64,000 nt of DNA. It comes from UMGS1696 sp963642885. GTDB lineage: Bacteria; Bacillota; Clostridia; Oscillospirales; CAG-272. Made by a program: the position numbers and the translations under genes. Positions 16,542-24,893 of this stretch are shown one piece after another. The stretch covers positions 1 through 64,000 of the forward strand of contig CAVIJI010000008.1 in the NCBI GenBank assembly GCA_963642885.1, written 5' to 3'. The notes under the pieces were generated by a model. That model was not told the DNA's origin. It searched no databases and saw nothing but the letters and a program-made list of their open reading frames with translations. Positions within the stretch are counted from its first letter, which is position 1. Every line of letters starts with the position of its first letter.

Positions 16542-17198
16542 TCAGTTCGCAACCTTAACGGTAGCGTATCTGATAACCTTTTCGCCGTATTTATAGCCTT
16601 GCTGGAATACCTCTACGATTTCGCCCTCGCCGAGCGACTCATCATCGATATGCATCACCGCATTGTGAAGTGCGGGATCGAATGTTTCACCCGATTCACC
16701 GAACGGCTTAATGCCGAGCTTGTCGAGTGTGTCGGGAAGCTTTGACAAAATAAGCTCAAGACCTTCCGCAAGCTTTTCACTGTCGCCGGAAGAATATTTC
16801 GCGGCGTACTGCAGATTATCTATTATCGGCAAAAGCCCTGTAAGTGTATCCGTAACGGCATCACCGTAAATGTTTTTTCTCTCATTCTGCGTACGCTTTC
16901 TGAAATTGTCATACTCCGCGGCAAGTCTGAGATATTTATCGTTTTGCTCATCGAGCTTTTTCTTTGACTCTTCGAGATTTTTGTTAGCGGAATCAAGCTC
17001 CGTTCTTAATCTTTTAAGTTCCTTTTTTTCTTTTTTATCTGTTTTTTCCTCTGCTTCGCAGGCATCGGCTTTTATTTCTTTTTCTTCATCCGATCCGACT
17101 GTTTTCTCGGATTTTTCATTTTCACCGACTGTTGTATCACACTCTTTTGTATCGGTATTAACCTCTTTATCGGTATTGTTCTTGATTTCTTCTGTCAT
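16542..17198 (-). CDS. grpE: Nucleotide exchange factor GrpE
   Basis: Dimeric exchange factor that releases ADP from DnaK. The N-terminal third is a charged Glu/Lys/Thr-rich segment, followed by a long coiled-coil (ELDSANKNLEESKKKLDEQN), the family signature AAEYDNFRKRT, and the beta-wing domain with FDPALHNAVMHID and GYKYGEKVIRYATVKVA. I choose the ATG at 17198, giving 218 residues, since CGGAAGAT stands just before it and the length fits the family. The frame stays open to a GTG at 17279 directly after hrcA, which would add 27 basic residues without a clear SD; the longer form cannot be fully excluded. Confidence 0.93.
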   Translation of the reverse strand: MTEEIKNNTDKEVNTDTKECDTTVGENEKSEKTVGSDEEKEIKADACEAEEKTDKKEKKELKRLRTELDSANKNLEESKKKLDEQNDKYLRLAAEYDNFRKRTQNERKNIYGDAVTDTLTGLLPIIDNLQYAAKYSSGDSEKLAEGLELILSKLPDTLDKLGIKPFGESGETFDPALHNAVMHIDDESLGEGEIVEVFQQGYKYGEKVIRYATVKVAN

Positions 17199-17286
17199 TA
17201 TATCTTCCGAACACACTTTATTTTCGGTATGAGTGCGTCGGTCGGCTCCTTTCTTTAATCTGATCATCGCTTTCATCACTTGTATG

Positions 17287-18375
17287 CTAATATTGTCCGC
17301 TGTCAGTCTGTCCCGGCTTTAAGCTGTTTTCGTGATTGTCATCTATCATGTCAGCCACACCGCTTGTCAAACTGTCTATTGCGGCAATCACACGTCTGTA
17401 ATTCATTCTGGTCGGTCCTATAACTCCGATAGCGCCGACTGTTTTACCGTCCTTGATTACGGGCTTGAAAACCAATGTGGAATTGTCCATAACCTTTACG
17501 ATATTTTCACGCCCTATATACACCTGCATGCCCTGTGCGCTTTTCGTTTCATCCGAAAGCACCTTCAGAAGAATATCTTTCTTCTCGAATAAAGCAAGCA
17601 TATCACGCAGTCTGTCCATATCGTAACATTCGGGATATGAAAGCAAGCGGTTTATTCCGTCGAATTTAATCTCACCACCGTCAAACGAGGTTATCGTTTC
17701 ACATACCGTTTTAATCACAGGAGATACAAGATATTCGTACTCTCCCATTATTTTTTCCATTTCCATTAAGGCAGGCAATGTGATTTCCGATGCCGTAATA
17801 CCCGTTGCTTTGGCGTTCAAAACCGCGGCCAGCTTTTTTGTCGCATCAATCGGAATCAACTGATTGGAGTGTATATACTTTGTTTTTATAACCCCTCCGA
17901 TTACCATGATTAATACAGCTGTATAATCATCAAGCCGCATTATTTCGTATCTTTGAACCGTAACTCTTTGCTGCAGCGGTTTTATCGCAAATGAAGTATA
18001 GTTCGTCAGCTTTGACGCCAACCTCATTGCGGTATTCATAAGCGAATCAAGTTCGTTCTGACGTTGTCTGAGCGAATTTTTCAGTTCTTCGATTTCGTTT
18101 TGCGTGAAGTTATATCTGTCAATCAGCCAGTCTACGTAAAATCTGTATCCCGCTTCCGACGGTATTCTTCCGGATGATGTATGCGGCTGTTCAAGGTAGC
18201 CCAAACTTTCAAGCTCTGCCATTTCATTTCTTATGGTAGCAGATGAACAGTTAATCTGCTTATTCTGTGTCAGAGTTTTGCTTCCAACAGGCTCGCCGTT
18301 AGCAATATGTGAATCAATAATAGCTTTAAGGATAAGCTTTTTTCTTTCCCCAAGCTCATCTTTACCGCCATTCAT
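17287..18375 (-). CDS. hrcA: Heat-inducible transcription repressor HrcA
   Basis: Repressor of class I heat-shock genes; it binds CIRCE and needs GroEL to stay active. The N-terminal winged helix reads RKKLILKAIIDSHIANGEPVGSKTLT with SSATIRNEMAELE (recognition helix) and PHTSSGRIPSEAGYRFYVD. The C-terminal GAF-like domain ends in GAIGVIGPTRMNYRRVI, the standard family closing motif. It is 362 residues long and has a very strong SD, GGAGGTGAT. It is first in hrcA-grpE-dnaK-dnaJ-prmA and sits directly behind a CIRCE element, so it controls itself. Confidence 0.97.
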   Translation of the reverse strand: MNGGKDELGERKKLILKAIIDSHIANGEPVGSKTLTQNKQINCSSATIRNEMAELESLGYLEQPHTSSGRIPSEAGYRFYVDWLIDRYNFTQNEIEELKNSLRQRQNELDSLMNTAMRLASKLTNYTSFAIKPLQQRVTVQRYEIMRLDDYTAVLIMVIGGVIKTKYIHSNQLIPIDATKKLAAVLNAKATGITASEITLPALMEMEKIMGEYEYLVSPVIKTVCETITSFDGGEIKFDGINRLLSYPECYDMDRLRDMLALFEKKDILLKVLSDETKSAQGMQVYIGRENIVKVMDNSTLVFKPVIKDGKTVGAIGVIGPTRMNYRRVIAAIDSLTSGVADMIDDNHENSLKPGQTDSGQY

Positions 18376-18405
18376 TTCATCACCTCCGATCTTTTGCTTG
18401 AAACC

Positions 18406-18432
18406 TTAGCACTTTATGTACCCGAGTGCTAA
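18406..18432. promoter_or_regulatory. CIRCE operator (HrcA binding site)
   Basis: TTAGCACTT at 18406-18414, nine bases, GAGTGCTAA at 18424-18432. It matches the TTAGCACTC-N9-GAGTGCTAA consensus with a single mismatch, and covers the region just after the predicted start of transcription of hrcA. Confidence 0.95.
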
Positions 18433-18443
18433 TTTCTGATATT

Positions 18444-18472
18444 AATTTACCATTTTCGAATTTTACTTTCAA
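18444..18472 (-). promoter_or_regulatory. Promoter of the hrcA heat-shock operon
   Basis: Minus strand TTGAAA (18472-18467), 17-base spacer, TAAATT (18449-18444); the CIRCE element follows about 12 bases downstream. Confidence 0.7.
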
Positions 18473-18522
18473 CAGTATTTTATTGCTCATTTGTTAACTA
18501 TTTGTTACCGTGTGCGTTTAAA

Positions 18523-18565
18523 AGAAAAAACGGCGGATAAATTTAGCATTCCGCCGTTTTGTTTG
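18523..18565 (-). terminator. Intrinsic terminator after the SPNTG surface-protein gene
   Basis: AAAACGGCGGA at 18527-18537 pairs with TCCGCCGTTTT at 18550-18560. Read leftward it is followed by TTTTTTCTTTT. It insulates the hrcA promoter from the upstream gene. Confidence 0.88.
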
Positions 18566-18586
18566 TTTATAATGTCTATTCGTTTA

Positions 18587-19429
18587 TTATGATATTTTGG
18601 TGCGTCTTCCGGTACGGTACATTCCCAATGCACCTAATCCTACCGGCAGAAGCAACAGCTTTACGCTCTTTGTTCCCGTATTCGGAGACTTTCCGTCATC
18701 GGTTGTTTCAAGCGATTCTTCGTATTCATCATGTTCATAATCATCCGAATACGAATTTTCGGCATAAAAGCCTTTCTTTACCGTATAATTCACACCGTTT
18801 ATCACACTGATATCGTTAATTGTAACATTGGCGTTTCGCACTACAAACCCGAGACTGCCGACCGAAACGAGCGTAACTTCACGATTTTCCAAGGTATACT
18901 CTTCACCGTTCATACCTATTACAATTTCATGAAGTATACCGCCTTCAAGCGGAATTTTCACATTTATCATTTCACCGCCCGATATAGCGGTTTTCACTTT
19001 CTCGGGAGGGTCGGTAAATCCGTCTACGGTACCGCCTGCTCTGAATATCAGTGTTGTGATATTTGTCGGTTCATCGCCTCTGCAGGTCAGCATCACAGCC
19101 AGTCTCGCGTTGTCACTCAGTTTATCATCGAATTTAAACGAGAATTCTATCGTTCTCGTCTCGCTCACATAGAATGAAGGAAGAAGAATATACGTACGTT
19201 CCGAGTCATATGTTTCGATTTTCAATCCCTCATCGGAGGATTTTAACATACAGTTCTGTGAACCTGCAGTGCCTACCCTGATTCCGCATCTGTCTATAGC
19301 CAACCCATCTTCAAATGATTGATGGTACAATACTTCTCCGACATCAATCGTTTTGTCAATCGCACACACGGGAATCGAAAGCGCCAGCAAAAGTATGACA
19401 AAAAATATAAGAACAGATTTGCTACGCAT
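18587..19429 (-). CDS. Secreted, probably sortase-anchored surface protein (SPNTG motif)
   Basis: A 280-residue protein with an N-terminal signal peptide (MRSKSVLIFFVILLLALSIP, cleavage likely after VCA), a beta-rich middle part (LPSFYVSETRTIEFSFKFDD, VGSLGFVVRNANVTINDISV) that looks like a concanavalin/LamG-type sandwich, an acidic Tyr/Asp/Glu linker, and a cell-wall sorting signal: SPNTG, a hydrophobic stretch VKLLLLPVGLGALGMY, and a basic tail RRTK. SPxTG is the variant used by class B sortases such as that of Clostridioides difficile. No sortase gene lies in the window. The beta-sandwich may bind sugar (inference). The ATG at 19429 follows AAAGGAGGAG; an upstream in-frame start at 19474 has none. 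Monocistronic. Confidence 0.72.
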   Translation of the reverse strand: MRSKSVLIFFVILLLALSIPVCAIDKTIDVGEVLYHQSFEDGLAIDRCGIRVGTAGSQNCMLKSSDEGLKIETYDSERTYILLPSFYVSETRTIEFSFKFDDKLSDNARLAVMLTCRGDEPTNITTLIFRAGGTVDGFTDPPEKVKTAISGGEMINVKIPLEGGILHEIVIGMNGEEYTLENREVTLVSVGSLGFVVRNANVTINDISVINGVNYTVKKGFYAENSYSDDYEHDEYEESLETTDDGKSPNTGTKSVKLLLLPVGLGALGMYRTGRRTKIS

Positions 19430-19478
19430 ATATTCTCCTCCTTTCTCAATTCGGAGTTGATCTTCGACTACCACGTTT

Positions 19479-19507
19479 ATTATACATTTTTATGCAAGTC
19501 AAGTCAA
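19479..19507 (-). promoter_or_regulatory. Promoter of the SPNTG surface-protein gene
   Basis: Minus strand TTGACT (19507-19502), 17-base spacer, TATAAT (19484-19479). Confidence 0.78.
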
Positions 19508-19602
19508 GGCTTTATTAAATTTTTCATTTTATTTTTTATAAATACAAGCTACAATATACTATCGACGCAGATACATATATAAGTTCACAGTACAAAACTT
19601 AC

Positions 19603-19638
19603 AAAAAAAATCCGCCACCTGAGCCAGATGACGGATTT
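19603..19638 (-). terminator. Intrinsic terminator after the MsmK/UgpC-type gene
   Basis: AAATCCGTCATCT pairs with AGGTGGCGGATTT on the minus strand (stem 19638-19608, with a few G-U pairs), followed by eight T. It lies 14 bases beyond the stop codon. Confidence 0.92.
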
Positions 19639-19651
19639 GAAATTATTAAGA

Positions 19652-20764
19652 TTAGTGGATGATGTATCTTTCTGTATCCTTGTCGAAGAGGTGAACTCTG
19701 GACATATCGAAAGCAACATTGATGATATCGCCGGCTCTTGCTGTGGAACGAGCGGATACACGAGCGGTAAGGGATGTCTCTTCTGCAACGAGATAGAGAT
19801 AGATTTCAGCGCCCATAAGCTCGGTAACTTCAACGTCTGTCTCGATAACGGAATCGGACATAGCTCTGATTGTAGCAGCGTCATCATGGATACATTCGGG
19901 ACGAATACCTGCAACGATTTCTTTTCCGATGTAATCCTTGAGAACGGGATTGGAAGCTTTTTCTGCGGGGAGCTTAAGTGAGTTGGAACCGAATGTGATA
20001 TAGAGATCCTCACCCTTCTTTTCGAGAACACAGTTAATGAAGTTCATCATAGGTGTTCCGATGAAGCCTGCAACGAAGAGGTTAACAGGATAATCGTAAA
20101 GGTTCTGAGGTGTATCAACCTGCTGAATAAGACCATCCTTCATAACAACGATACGAGTAGCCATTGTCATAGCTTCTGTCTGGTCGTGTGTTACGTATAC
20201 GAATGTTGTGCCGACTCTCTGGTGAATCTTTGTAAGCTCTGTTCTCATCGTTGCACGAAGCTTAGCATCGAGGTTTGAAAGAGGCTCGTCGAGAAGGAAT
20301 ACTTTAGGGTTACGAACGATTGCACGACCGAGTGCAACACGCTGCTTCTGACCACCGGAAAGAGCCTTCGGCTTTCTGTCGAGGAGGTGTGTAATGTCAA
20401 GAATACGAGCTGCTTCTTCAACACGACGCTTAATCTCTTCCTTCGGAGTTTTACGGAGCTTAAGACCGAATGCCATGTTGTCAAATACTGACATATGCGG
20501 ATAAAGAGCGTAGTTCTGGAACACCATCGCGATGTCTCTGTCCTTAGGAGCTACGTCGTTAACGAGTTTATCACCGATGAAGAGTTCGCCTTCCGTGATT
20601 TCTTCGAGGCCGGCAATCATACGAAGAGTAGTTGTTTTACCGCAACCTGAAGGACCTACGAGAATAAGGAATTCCTTATCCTTAATCTCAAGGCAAAAGT
20701 CGGATACAGCTGTAACGCCGCCGGGATATTTCTTGTAAATGTGTTTAAGGGATAAGCTTGCCAT
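19652..20764 (-). CDS. msmK: Sugar ABC transporter ATP-binding protein, MsmK/UgpC/MalK type
   Basis: ATPase subunit of carbohydrate importers. The ABC domain has Walker A GPSGCGKTTT, Q-loop FQNYALYPH, signature LSGGQKQRVALGRAI, Walker B VFLLDEPLSNLDAKL and the switch His in THDQTEAMT. The C-terminal third (TOBE/OB domains, VAGIRPECIHDD) is the regulatory extension typical of the MalK/UgpC/MsmK group. Complete at 370 residues. No permease or binding-protein gene is near, and the gene is monocistronic with its own promoter and terminator. In Firmicutes such a lone ATPase commonly serves many sugar permeases encoded elsewhere (known for MsmK in streptococci; inference here). Strong SD, AAGGAGG. 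Confidence 0.93.
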   Translation of the reverse strand: MASLSLKHIYKKYPGGVTAVSDFCLEIKDKEFLILVGPSGCGKTTTLRMIAGLEEITEGELFIGDKLVNDVAPKDRDIAMVFQNYALYPHMSVFDNMAFGLKLRKTPKEEIKRRVEEAARILDITHLLDRKPKALSGGQKQRVALGRAIVRNPKVFLLDEPLSNLDAKLRATMRTELTKIHQRVGTTFVYVTHDQTEAMTMATRIVVMKDGLIQQVDTPQNLYDYPVNLFVAGFIGTPMMNFINCVLEKKGEDLYITFGSNSLKLPAEKASNPVLKDYIGKEIVAGIRPECIHDDAATIRAMSDSVIETDVEVTELMGAEIYLYLVAEETSLTARVSARSTARAGDIINVAFDMSRVHLFDKDTERYIIH

Positions 20765-20844
20765 TATTTAATCCTCCTTGGATAATTATCAAACAAATTC
20801 TAATTTAAGCTCGAGTATATTCCTTGCTTATTAACCTGCGTATA

Positions 20845-20873
20845 TTGTATCAAAACTCAAGTGATTTTTAAAG
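20845..20873 (-). promoter_or_regulatory. Probable promoter of the MsmK/UgpC-type gene
   Basis: Minus strand TACAAT (20850-20845) is a good -10; the -35 at 17 bases is only TTTAAA (20873-20868). The leader is about 75 bases. Confidence 0.5.
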
Positions 20874-20913
20874 AGTTTTTTTTACCGAAATTTTATTTAA
20901 TAGTTTGTGCAAT

Positions 20914-20946
20914 ATGCATACCTCATACTTCTCAATCGGTATGCAT
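20914..20946. repeat. Perfect 9-bp inverted repeat upstream of the MsmK/UgpC-type gene
   Basis: ATGCATACC at 20914-20922 and GGTATGCAT at 20938-20946, 15 bases apart. No T-tract follows on either strand, so it is not an obvious terminator for tex; a protein-binding site for the ATPase promoter 40 bases downstream is possible. Confidence 0.55.
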
Positions 20947-20988
20947 CACGCCGCATGGAGTATCTTTAATTCTAATTTTATTAGAGTT

Positions 20989-23133
20989 CTATTCGTTTAT
21001 TCCCTTTCGTGTCAATGAAATGCGCTTTCTCTTGACATCCACGCTTTTTACCGCCACCTTTATTATATCACCCACAGAATAAAGCTCCGACGGGTGTTTG
21101 ATAAACCTATCGCTCATCTCGGAAATATGAAGCAGTCCGTCCTGATGAACTCCTATATCGACAAAGGCACCGAAATCTATTACGTTTCTGACCGTTCCCG
21201 TAAGCACCATGCCTTCACTCAGATCCTCCATGGTAAGTACACTGTTTCTTAATACGGGCGGCGGAAGAGTATCTCGGATGTCACGTCCGGGTTTTTCGAG
21301 CTCGTCGAGTATATCCGAAAGTGTCAATTCTCCGATACCGAGCTCCGATGCAAGTTTCTCCTTTCCGTATTTTTGCACAGATTCTTTTAAATTTATACCT
21401 CCATACGCGTCTTCCTTTTTGTACCCGAATTTCGCGAGAAGCTTTTCGGCCGCTTTATACGATTCAGGATGCACACCGGTATTATCGAATGCCTCATCTC
21501 CGCCCGGAATACGCAAAAATCCCGCTGCCTGTTCAAACGCCTTCGCACCGAAACGGGGCACTTTAAGAATCTCACGGCGAGTTTTGAATTCTCCGTTTTC
21601 CTCGCGATATTTTACAATATTCTTCGCAGAGGCGGTATTTATTCCCGAAATATACGATAGCAGCGAATACGACGCGGTATTCACATCAACTCCCACTGAG
21701 TTCACACACGATTCAACAACACCTGTCAGCGCCTCGTCAAGTCTTACGGGCTTCATGTCATGCTGATATTGTCCGACTCCTATCGATTTTGGATCGATCT
21801 TTACAAGCTCCGCAAGAGGATCCTGAAGTCTTCTGGCAATAGACACCGCGCTTCGTTCCGTAACATCAAAGTCCGGAAACTCTTCCGCACCGAGTTCTGA
21901 CGCGGAATAGACACTCGCCCCCGCTTCGGAAACAATTATATATTTTGTTTTTCCTCCGATTTCACCGAGCAATTCCGCAATGAACATTTCACTCTCACCG
22001 GATGCCGTACCGTTTCCTATGGCCACGACATCAACCGAGTACTTCTCTATGAGACGGCGAACTGTTTTTTTTGATTCGTCGATGCGCTCATGCGGCTTTG
22101 TGGGATAAATAACGGCTGTCTCTGCAACGGCTCCTGTTTTTGTGACAACCGCAAGCTTGCATCCTGTTCTGTAGCCGGGGTCGTATCCCAAAACCGTTTT
22201 ACCTTTAAGCGGTGCCTGCATAAGAAGATTCTTCAAATTAACGGAAAAGAGAGATATTGCACTCTCACTCGCCCTGTCGGTAAGCTCTGCTCTTATTTCC
22301 CTTTCGATAGACGGTGCGATAAGTCTGTCATAACCGTCGCTGACAGCCGATGCCATATACTGAAATGCGCCGCTTTTATAGTTCGTTATAATCTCCGCAA
22401 AAAGCGCGTTCAGTATAATATCACGGTCTATTTCTATACCGACAGAAAGTGACTCATCCTTTTCTCCGCGATTCACCGCAAGGATTCTGTGCGGCGGTAT
22501 TTTCGACAACGGTTCGGAATAATCACTGTATTGCTCGTATGTGTGATTTTCCTTAGTCATCTTCGAAACAAGCTTTCCGTGACGCATGGTAAGGTTTCTT
22601 ATCATACGTCTGTATCCTGCATTGTCGCTCACTTCTTCCGCAATTATATCGCACGCCCCAGCCAACGCATCGGATACGGTTTTTACTTCATCGTTTATGT
22701 ATTTTTCCGCTTCCTTTTCTATCGGTGTGGGGTATTCCTTTAATTGCTCCGAAATAAGCAATGCGAGCGGTTCAAGGCCGTGCTCACGTGCTGTTGATGC
22801 TCTTGTTTTTCTCTTCGGTCTGTACGGACGGTAAATATCGTCCACCTCGGTTACAGTTTCGGCATCATCTATTGCCGCAACAAGCTCATCCGTAAGTTTA
22901 CCTTGGTTATCAATCAAATTTTTTACTTCGTCCTTCCGTTTTTCCAGACTTCTGAGATATGTCAGTCTGTCCAACAGATTTCTGAGCACTCCGTCATCGA
23001 GTCCTCCCGTGACTTCTTTTCTGTAACGTGCGACAAAAGGAACGGTGTTGCCCGCATCAAGAAGCTCTACAGCCGAATTCAGCTTCTCGAGCGGTATTTT
23101 AAGTTCGCTTGCTATTTTTTCGTTTATATTCAT
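20989..23133 (-). CDS. tex: Tex-family RNA-binding transcription accessory protein
   Basis: A 714-residue relative of Tex/Spt6, a nucleic-acid-binding protein involved in transcription. The N-terminus MNINEKIASELKIPLEKLNSAVELLDAGNTVPFVARYRKEV is family-typical (helix-turn-helix bundle); the middle is the YqgF/RNase H-like domain (VLGYDPGYRTGCKLAVV, VVAIGNGTASGESEMF), then a helix-hairpin-helix region (VGVDVNTASYSLLSYISGI), and a C-terminal S1 RNA-binding domain (GMVLTGTVRNVIDFGAFVDI, VDVKRKRISLTRK). All domains are complete. It is 19 bases downstream of rsuA and probably shares its promoter. Confidence 0.95.
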   Translation of the reverse strand: MNINEKIASELKIPLEKLNSAVELLDAGNTVPFVARYRKEVTGGLDDGVLRNLLDRLTYLRSLEKRKDEVKNLIDNQGKLTDELVAAIDDAETVTEVDDIYRPYRPKRKTRASTAREHGLEPLALLISEQLKEYPTPIEKEAEKYINDEVKTVSDALAGACDIIAEEVSDNAGYRRMIRNLTMRHGKLVSKMTKENHTYEQYSDYSEPLSKIPPHRILAVNRGEKDESLSVGIEIDRDIILNALFAEIITNYKSGAFQYMASAVSDGYDRLIAPSIEREIRAELTDRASESAISLFSVNLKNLLMQAPLKGKTVLGYDPGYRTGCKLAVVTKTGAVAETAVIYPTKPHERIDESKKTVRRLIEKYSVDVVAIGNGTASGESEMFIAELLGEIGGKTKYIIVSEAGASVYSASELGAEEFPDFDVTERSAVSIARRLQDPLAELVKIDPKSIGVGQYQHDMKPVRLDEALTGVVESCVNSVGVDVNTASYSLLSYISGINTASAKNIVKYREENGEFKTRREILKVPRFGAKAFEQAAGFLRIPGGDEAFDNTGVHPESYKAAEKLLAKFGYKKEDAYGGINLKESVQKYGKEKLASELGIGELTLSDILDELEKPGRDIRDTLPPPVLRNSVLTMEDLSEGMVLTGTVRNVIDFGAFVDIGVHQDGLLHISEMSDRFIKHPSELYSVGDIIKVAVKSVDVKRKRISLTRKGINE

Positions 23134-23152
23134 CCTATATTTCCTTCAATGA

Positions 23153-23851
23153 TTAATTGTAACTCGTAAGTGTGTTTTCCTCCTCTGAGGTCAACTCACG
23201 CCACTCGCCGTCAGCTAAAGACGGGTCAAGGCGTATGCCCGCAAACACGATTCTCTCTAATGTCAGAATTTCGGAACCGACGGCAAGAAACATGCGCTTA
23301 ATCTGATGGTACTTACCTTCTGTTACGGTTATTTCTCCGCTTGAATCCGAATCGAGCACAACGGTGCATGGTTTTGACGTAAAATCCGACAGCTCTATTC
23401 CCGTTTCGAGCTTCTGCTTCTGTTTGTCGTTTATGGGATTACACGTAAAACGATATGTTTTTTCGCAATGTTTTTTCGGTGACAATAAATTGTGAGCGGT
23501 CTGACCGTCATTTGTTATAATCAATAACCCCGTTGTATCGATATCAAGTCTTCCGCACGGAAACATATCCATATGTGAAAATTCATTCGGAAGCAGCTTC
23601 ATCACGGATTTCGGATCATCCTCGGTTGTACTCACATAATCCGTCGGTTTATTCAGCATTATGTAGCGAAACTTCTTCCACGATACCGTTTTCGAATCCA
23701 GTGTGACACAAGCGGTATTTTCGTCTATTTTCACAGAAGGATCTTTCACTACAGAATCGTTTACCGTTACCCTTCCGCCTCTGACCGCACGCACCGCTTC
23801 GCTTCTCGTAAGAATTCCGCAGTCGCAGATATACTTGTCGAGTCTTGTCAT
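23153..23851 (-). CDS. rsuA: Pseudouridine synthase, RsuA family
   Basis: Isomerises a uridine in rRNA; the closest named member, RsuA, makes pseudouridine 516 of 16S rRNA. The 232-residue protein has an N-terminal S4 RNA-binding domain (RLDKYICDCGILTRSEAVRAVRGGRVTVN) and the catalytic core with CGRLDIDTTGLLIITNDG, where the Asp of GRLD is the nucleophile, and the closing EGKYHQIKRMFLAVG. AAAGAGG precedes the ATG. RluB/RluE specificity cannot be excluded from sequence alone. Confidence 0.9.
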   Translation of the reverse strand: MTRLDKYICDCGILTRSEAVRAVRGGRVTVNDSVVKDPSVKIDENTACVTLDSKTVSWKKFRYIMLNKPTDYVSTTEDDPKSVMKLLPNEFSHMDMFPCGRLDIDTTGLLIITNDGQTAHNLLSPKKHCEKTYRFTCNPINDKQKQKLETGIELSDFTSKPCTVVLDSDSSGEITVTEGKYHQIKRMFLAVGSEILTLERIVFAGIRLDPSLADGEWRELTSEEENTLTSYN

Positions 23852-23955
23852 GATTAACCTCTTTCGCTATTCCGTATATACAATCACTGCCGCATCAAAC
23901 CAACGTCAGCTTAAGAAAACGCCGATTTAAGGTTGATTTAATCAGTTCATCATTA

Positions 23956-23984
23956 ATTATATCAAATTAATTGTTTTTTTGCAA
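23956..23984 (-). promoter_or_regulatory. Promoter of rsuA-tex
   Basis: Minus strand TTGCAA (23984-23979), 17-base spacer, TATAAT (23961-23956). Confidence 0.7.
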
Positions 23985-24060
23985 TAGTACTCTTTTCATG
24001 ATACCCTATAACCGCACAGTGCTACATTGTTAACATTTGTTTAAAAATGGCATTTTCATA

Positions 24061-24089
24061 TTGACACAAGCCGATTGTTATGATAACAT
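24061..24089 (+). promoter_or_regulatory. Promoter of the mntP riboswitch transcript
   Basis: TTGACA at 24061-24066, 17-base spacer, TAACAT at 24084-24089. Confidence 0.8.
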
Positions 24090-24095
24090 AACAGA

Positions 24096-24217
24096 AATAC
24101 CCAGGGAGTAGATAGCGCATTCAGCGTGTCAAGTCAACACACCGACTCATTGCAGTCTGGCTTGCCTTAAATAACGAGACTCGGGTACGGTGTGAGGCTG
24201 TACTTGTGTCTTTTTTT
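24096..24217 (+). promoter_or_regulatory. yybP-ykoY manganese riboswitch with terminator
   Basis: The leader contains the conserved blocks of the yybP-ykoY class: GGGAGTAG at 24104-24111, GTCAACAC at 24134-24141, and CCTTAAATAACGAGAC at 24165-24180. The last bases of the aptamer (AGACTCGGGTAC, 24177-24188) can instead pair with GTACTTGTGTCT (24200-24211), and seven T follow: a classical Mn-controlled terminator choice. The class senses Mn2+ and turns on Mn export genes; it stands directly before mntP, which agrees. Confidence 0.92.
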
Positions 24218-24257
24218 ATGCCCACGCCAAAATATTATTTTTATCGGAGTGTAAAGT

Positions 24258-24827
24258 ATGGGACTGTTTGAATTATTTCTGATTGCCGTCGGGCTTTCAA
24301 TGGATGCTTTTGCTGTTTCGCTATGTAAAGGGCTTTCCACCAAGGATATAAGACCCAAGCATTTTCTGATTATCGGACTTTGGTTCGGTGGTTTTCAGGC
24401 ATTAATGCCGACAATCGGTTATTTGCTCGGTTCATCATTCGAGCAATACATCACCGCGGTTGATCACTGGATCGTTTTCGTTTTGCTTGCGTTAATCGGA
24501 GCAAATATGATACGCGAGAGCTTCTCGAACGACACCGAAGGTGCCAACGATTCTTTCTCTTTCAAGACAATGCTTCTGCTCGCTTTGGCTACAAGTATCG
24601 ATGCCCTTGCGGTCGGAATCACGTTTGCTCTTCTTCCCGATGTTAATATCGCCGCAGCCGTATCATTCATCGGTGCGACAACGTTCATTCTATCGGGAGT
24701 AGGTTTGAAAATCGGAAATCTATTCGGAATGCGCTACAAGCAAAAAGCCGAAATAGCGGGCGGTGTTATACTTATTCTCATAGGAATCAAGGTACTCCTC
24801 GAGCATCTCGGCGTTATTAATTTCTAA
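24258..24827 (+). CDS. mntP: Manganese efflux pump MntP
   Basis: Six-helix membrane exporter of Mn2+. The 189-residue protein shows the duplicated family motif: GLSMDAFAVSLCKG in the first half and ATSIDALAVGITF in the second, whose Asp residues are needed for transport in characterised MntP. Hydrophobic segments cover nearly the full length. CGGAGTG precedes the ATG. It is controlled by the yybP-ykoY riboswitch immediately upstream. The DUF362 gene 66 bases downstream may be read on the same transcript. Confidence 0.96.
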   Translation: MGLFELFLIAVGLSMDAFAVSLCKGLSTKDIRPKHFLIIGLWFGGFQALMPTIGYLLGSSFEQYITAVDHWIVFVLLALIGANMIRESFSNDTEGANDSFSFKTMLLLALATSIDALAVGITFALLPDVNIAAAVSFIGATTFILSGVGLKIGNLFGMRYKQKAEIAGGVILILIGIKVLLEHLGVINF

Positions 24828-24893
24828 ACCGACCTTCTTAAATCGAAATCAGATTACCACAATATAATAATACCGCGAAAAGGAGATTATACA

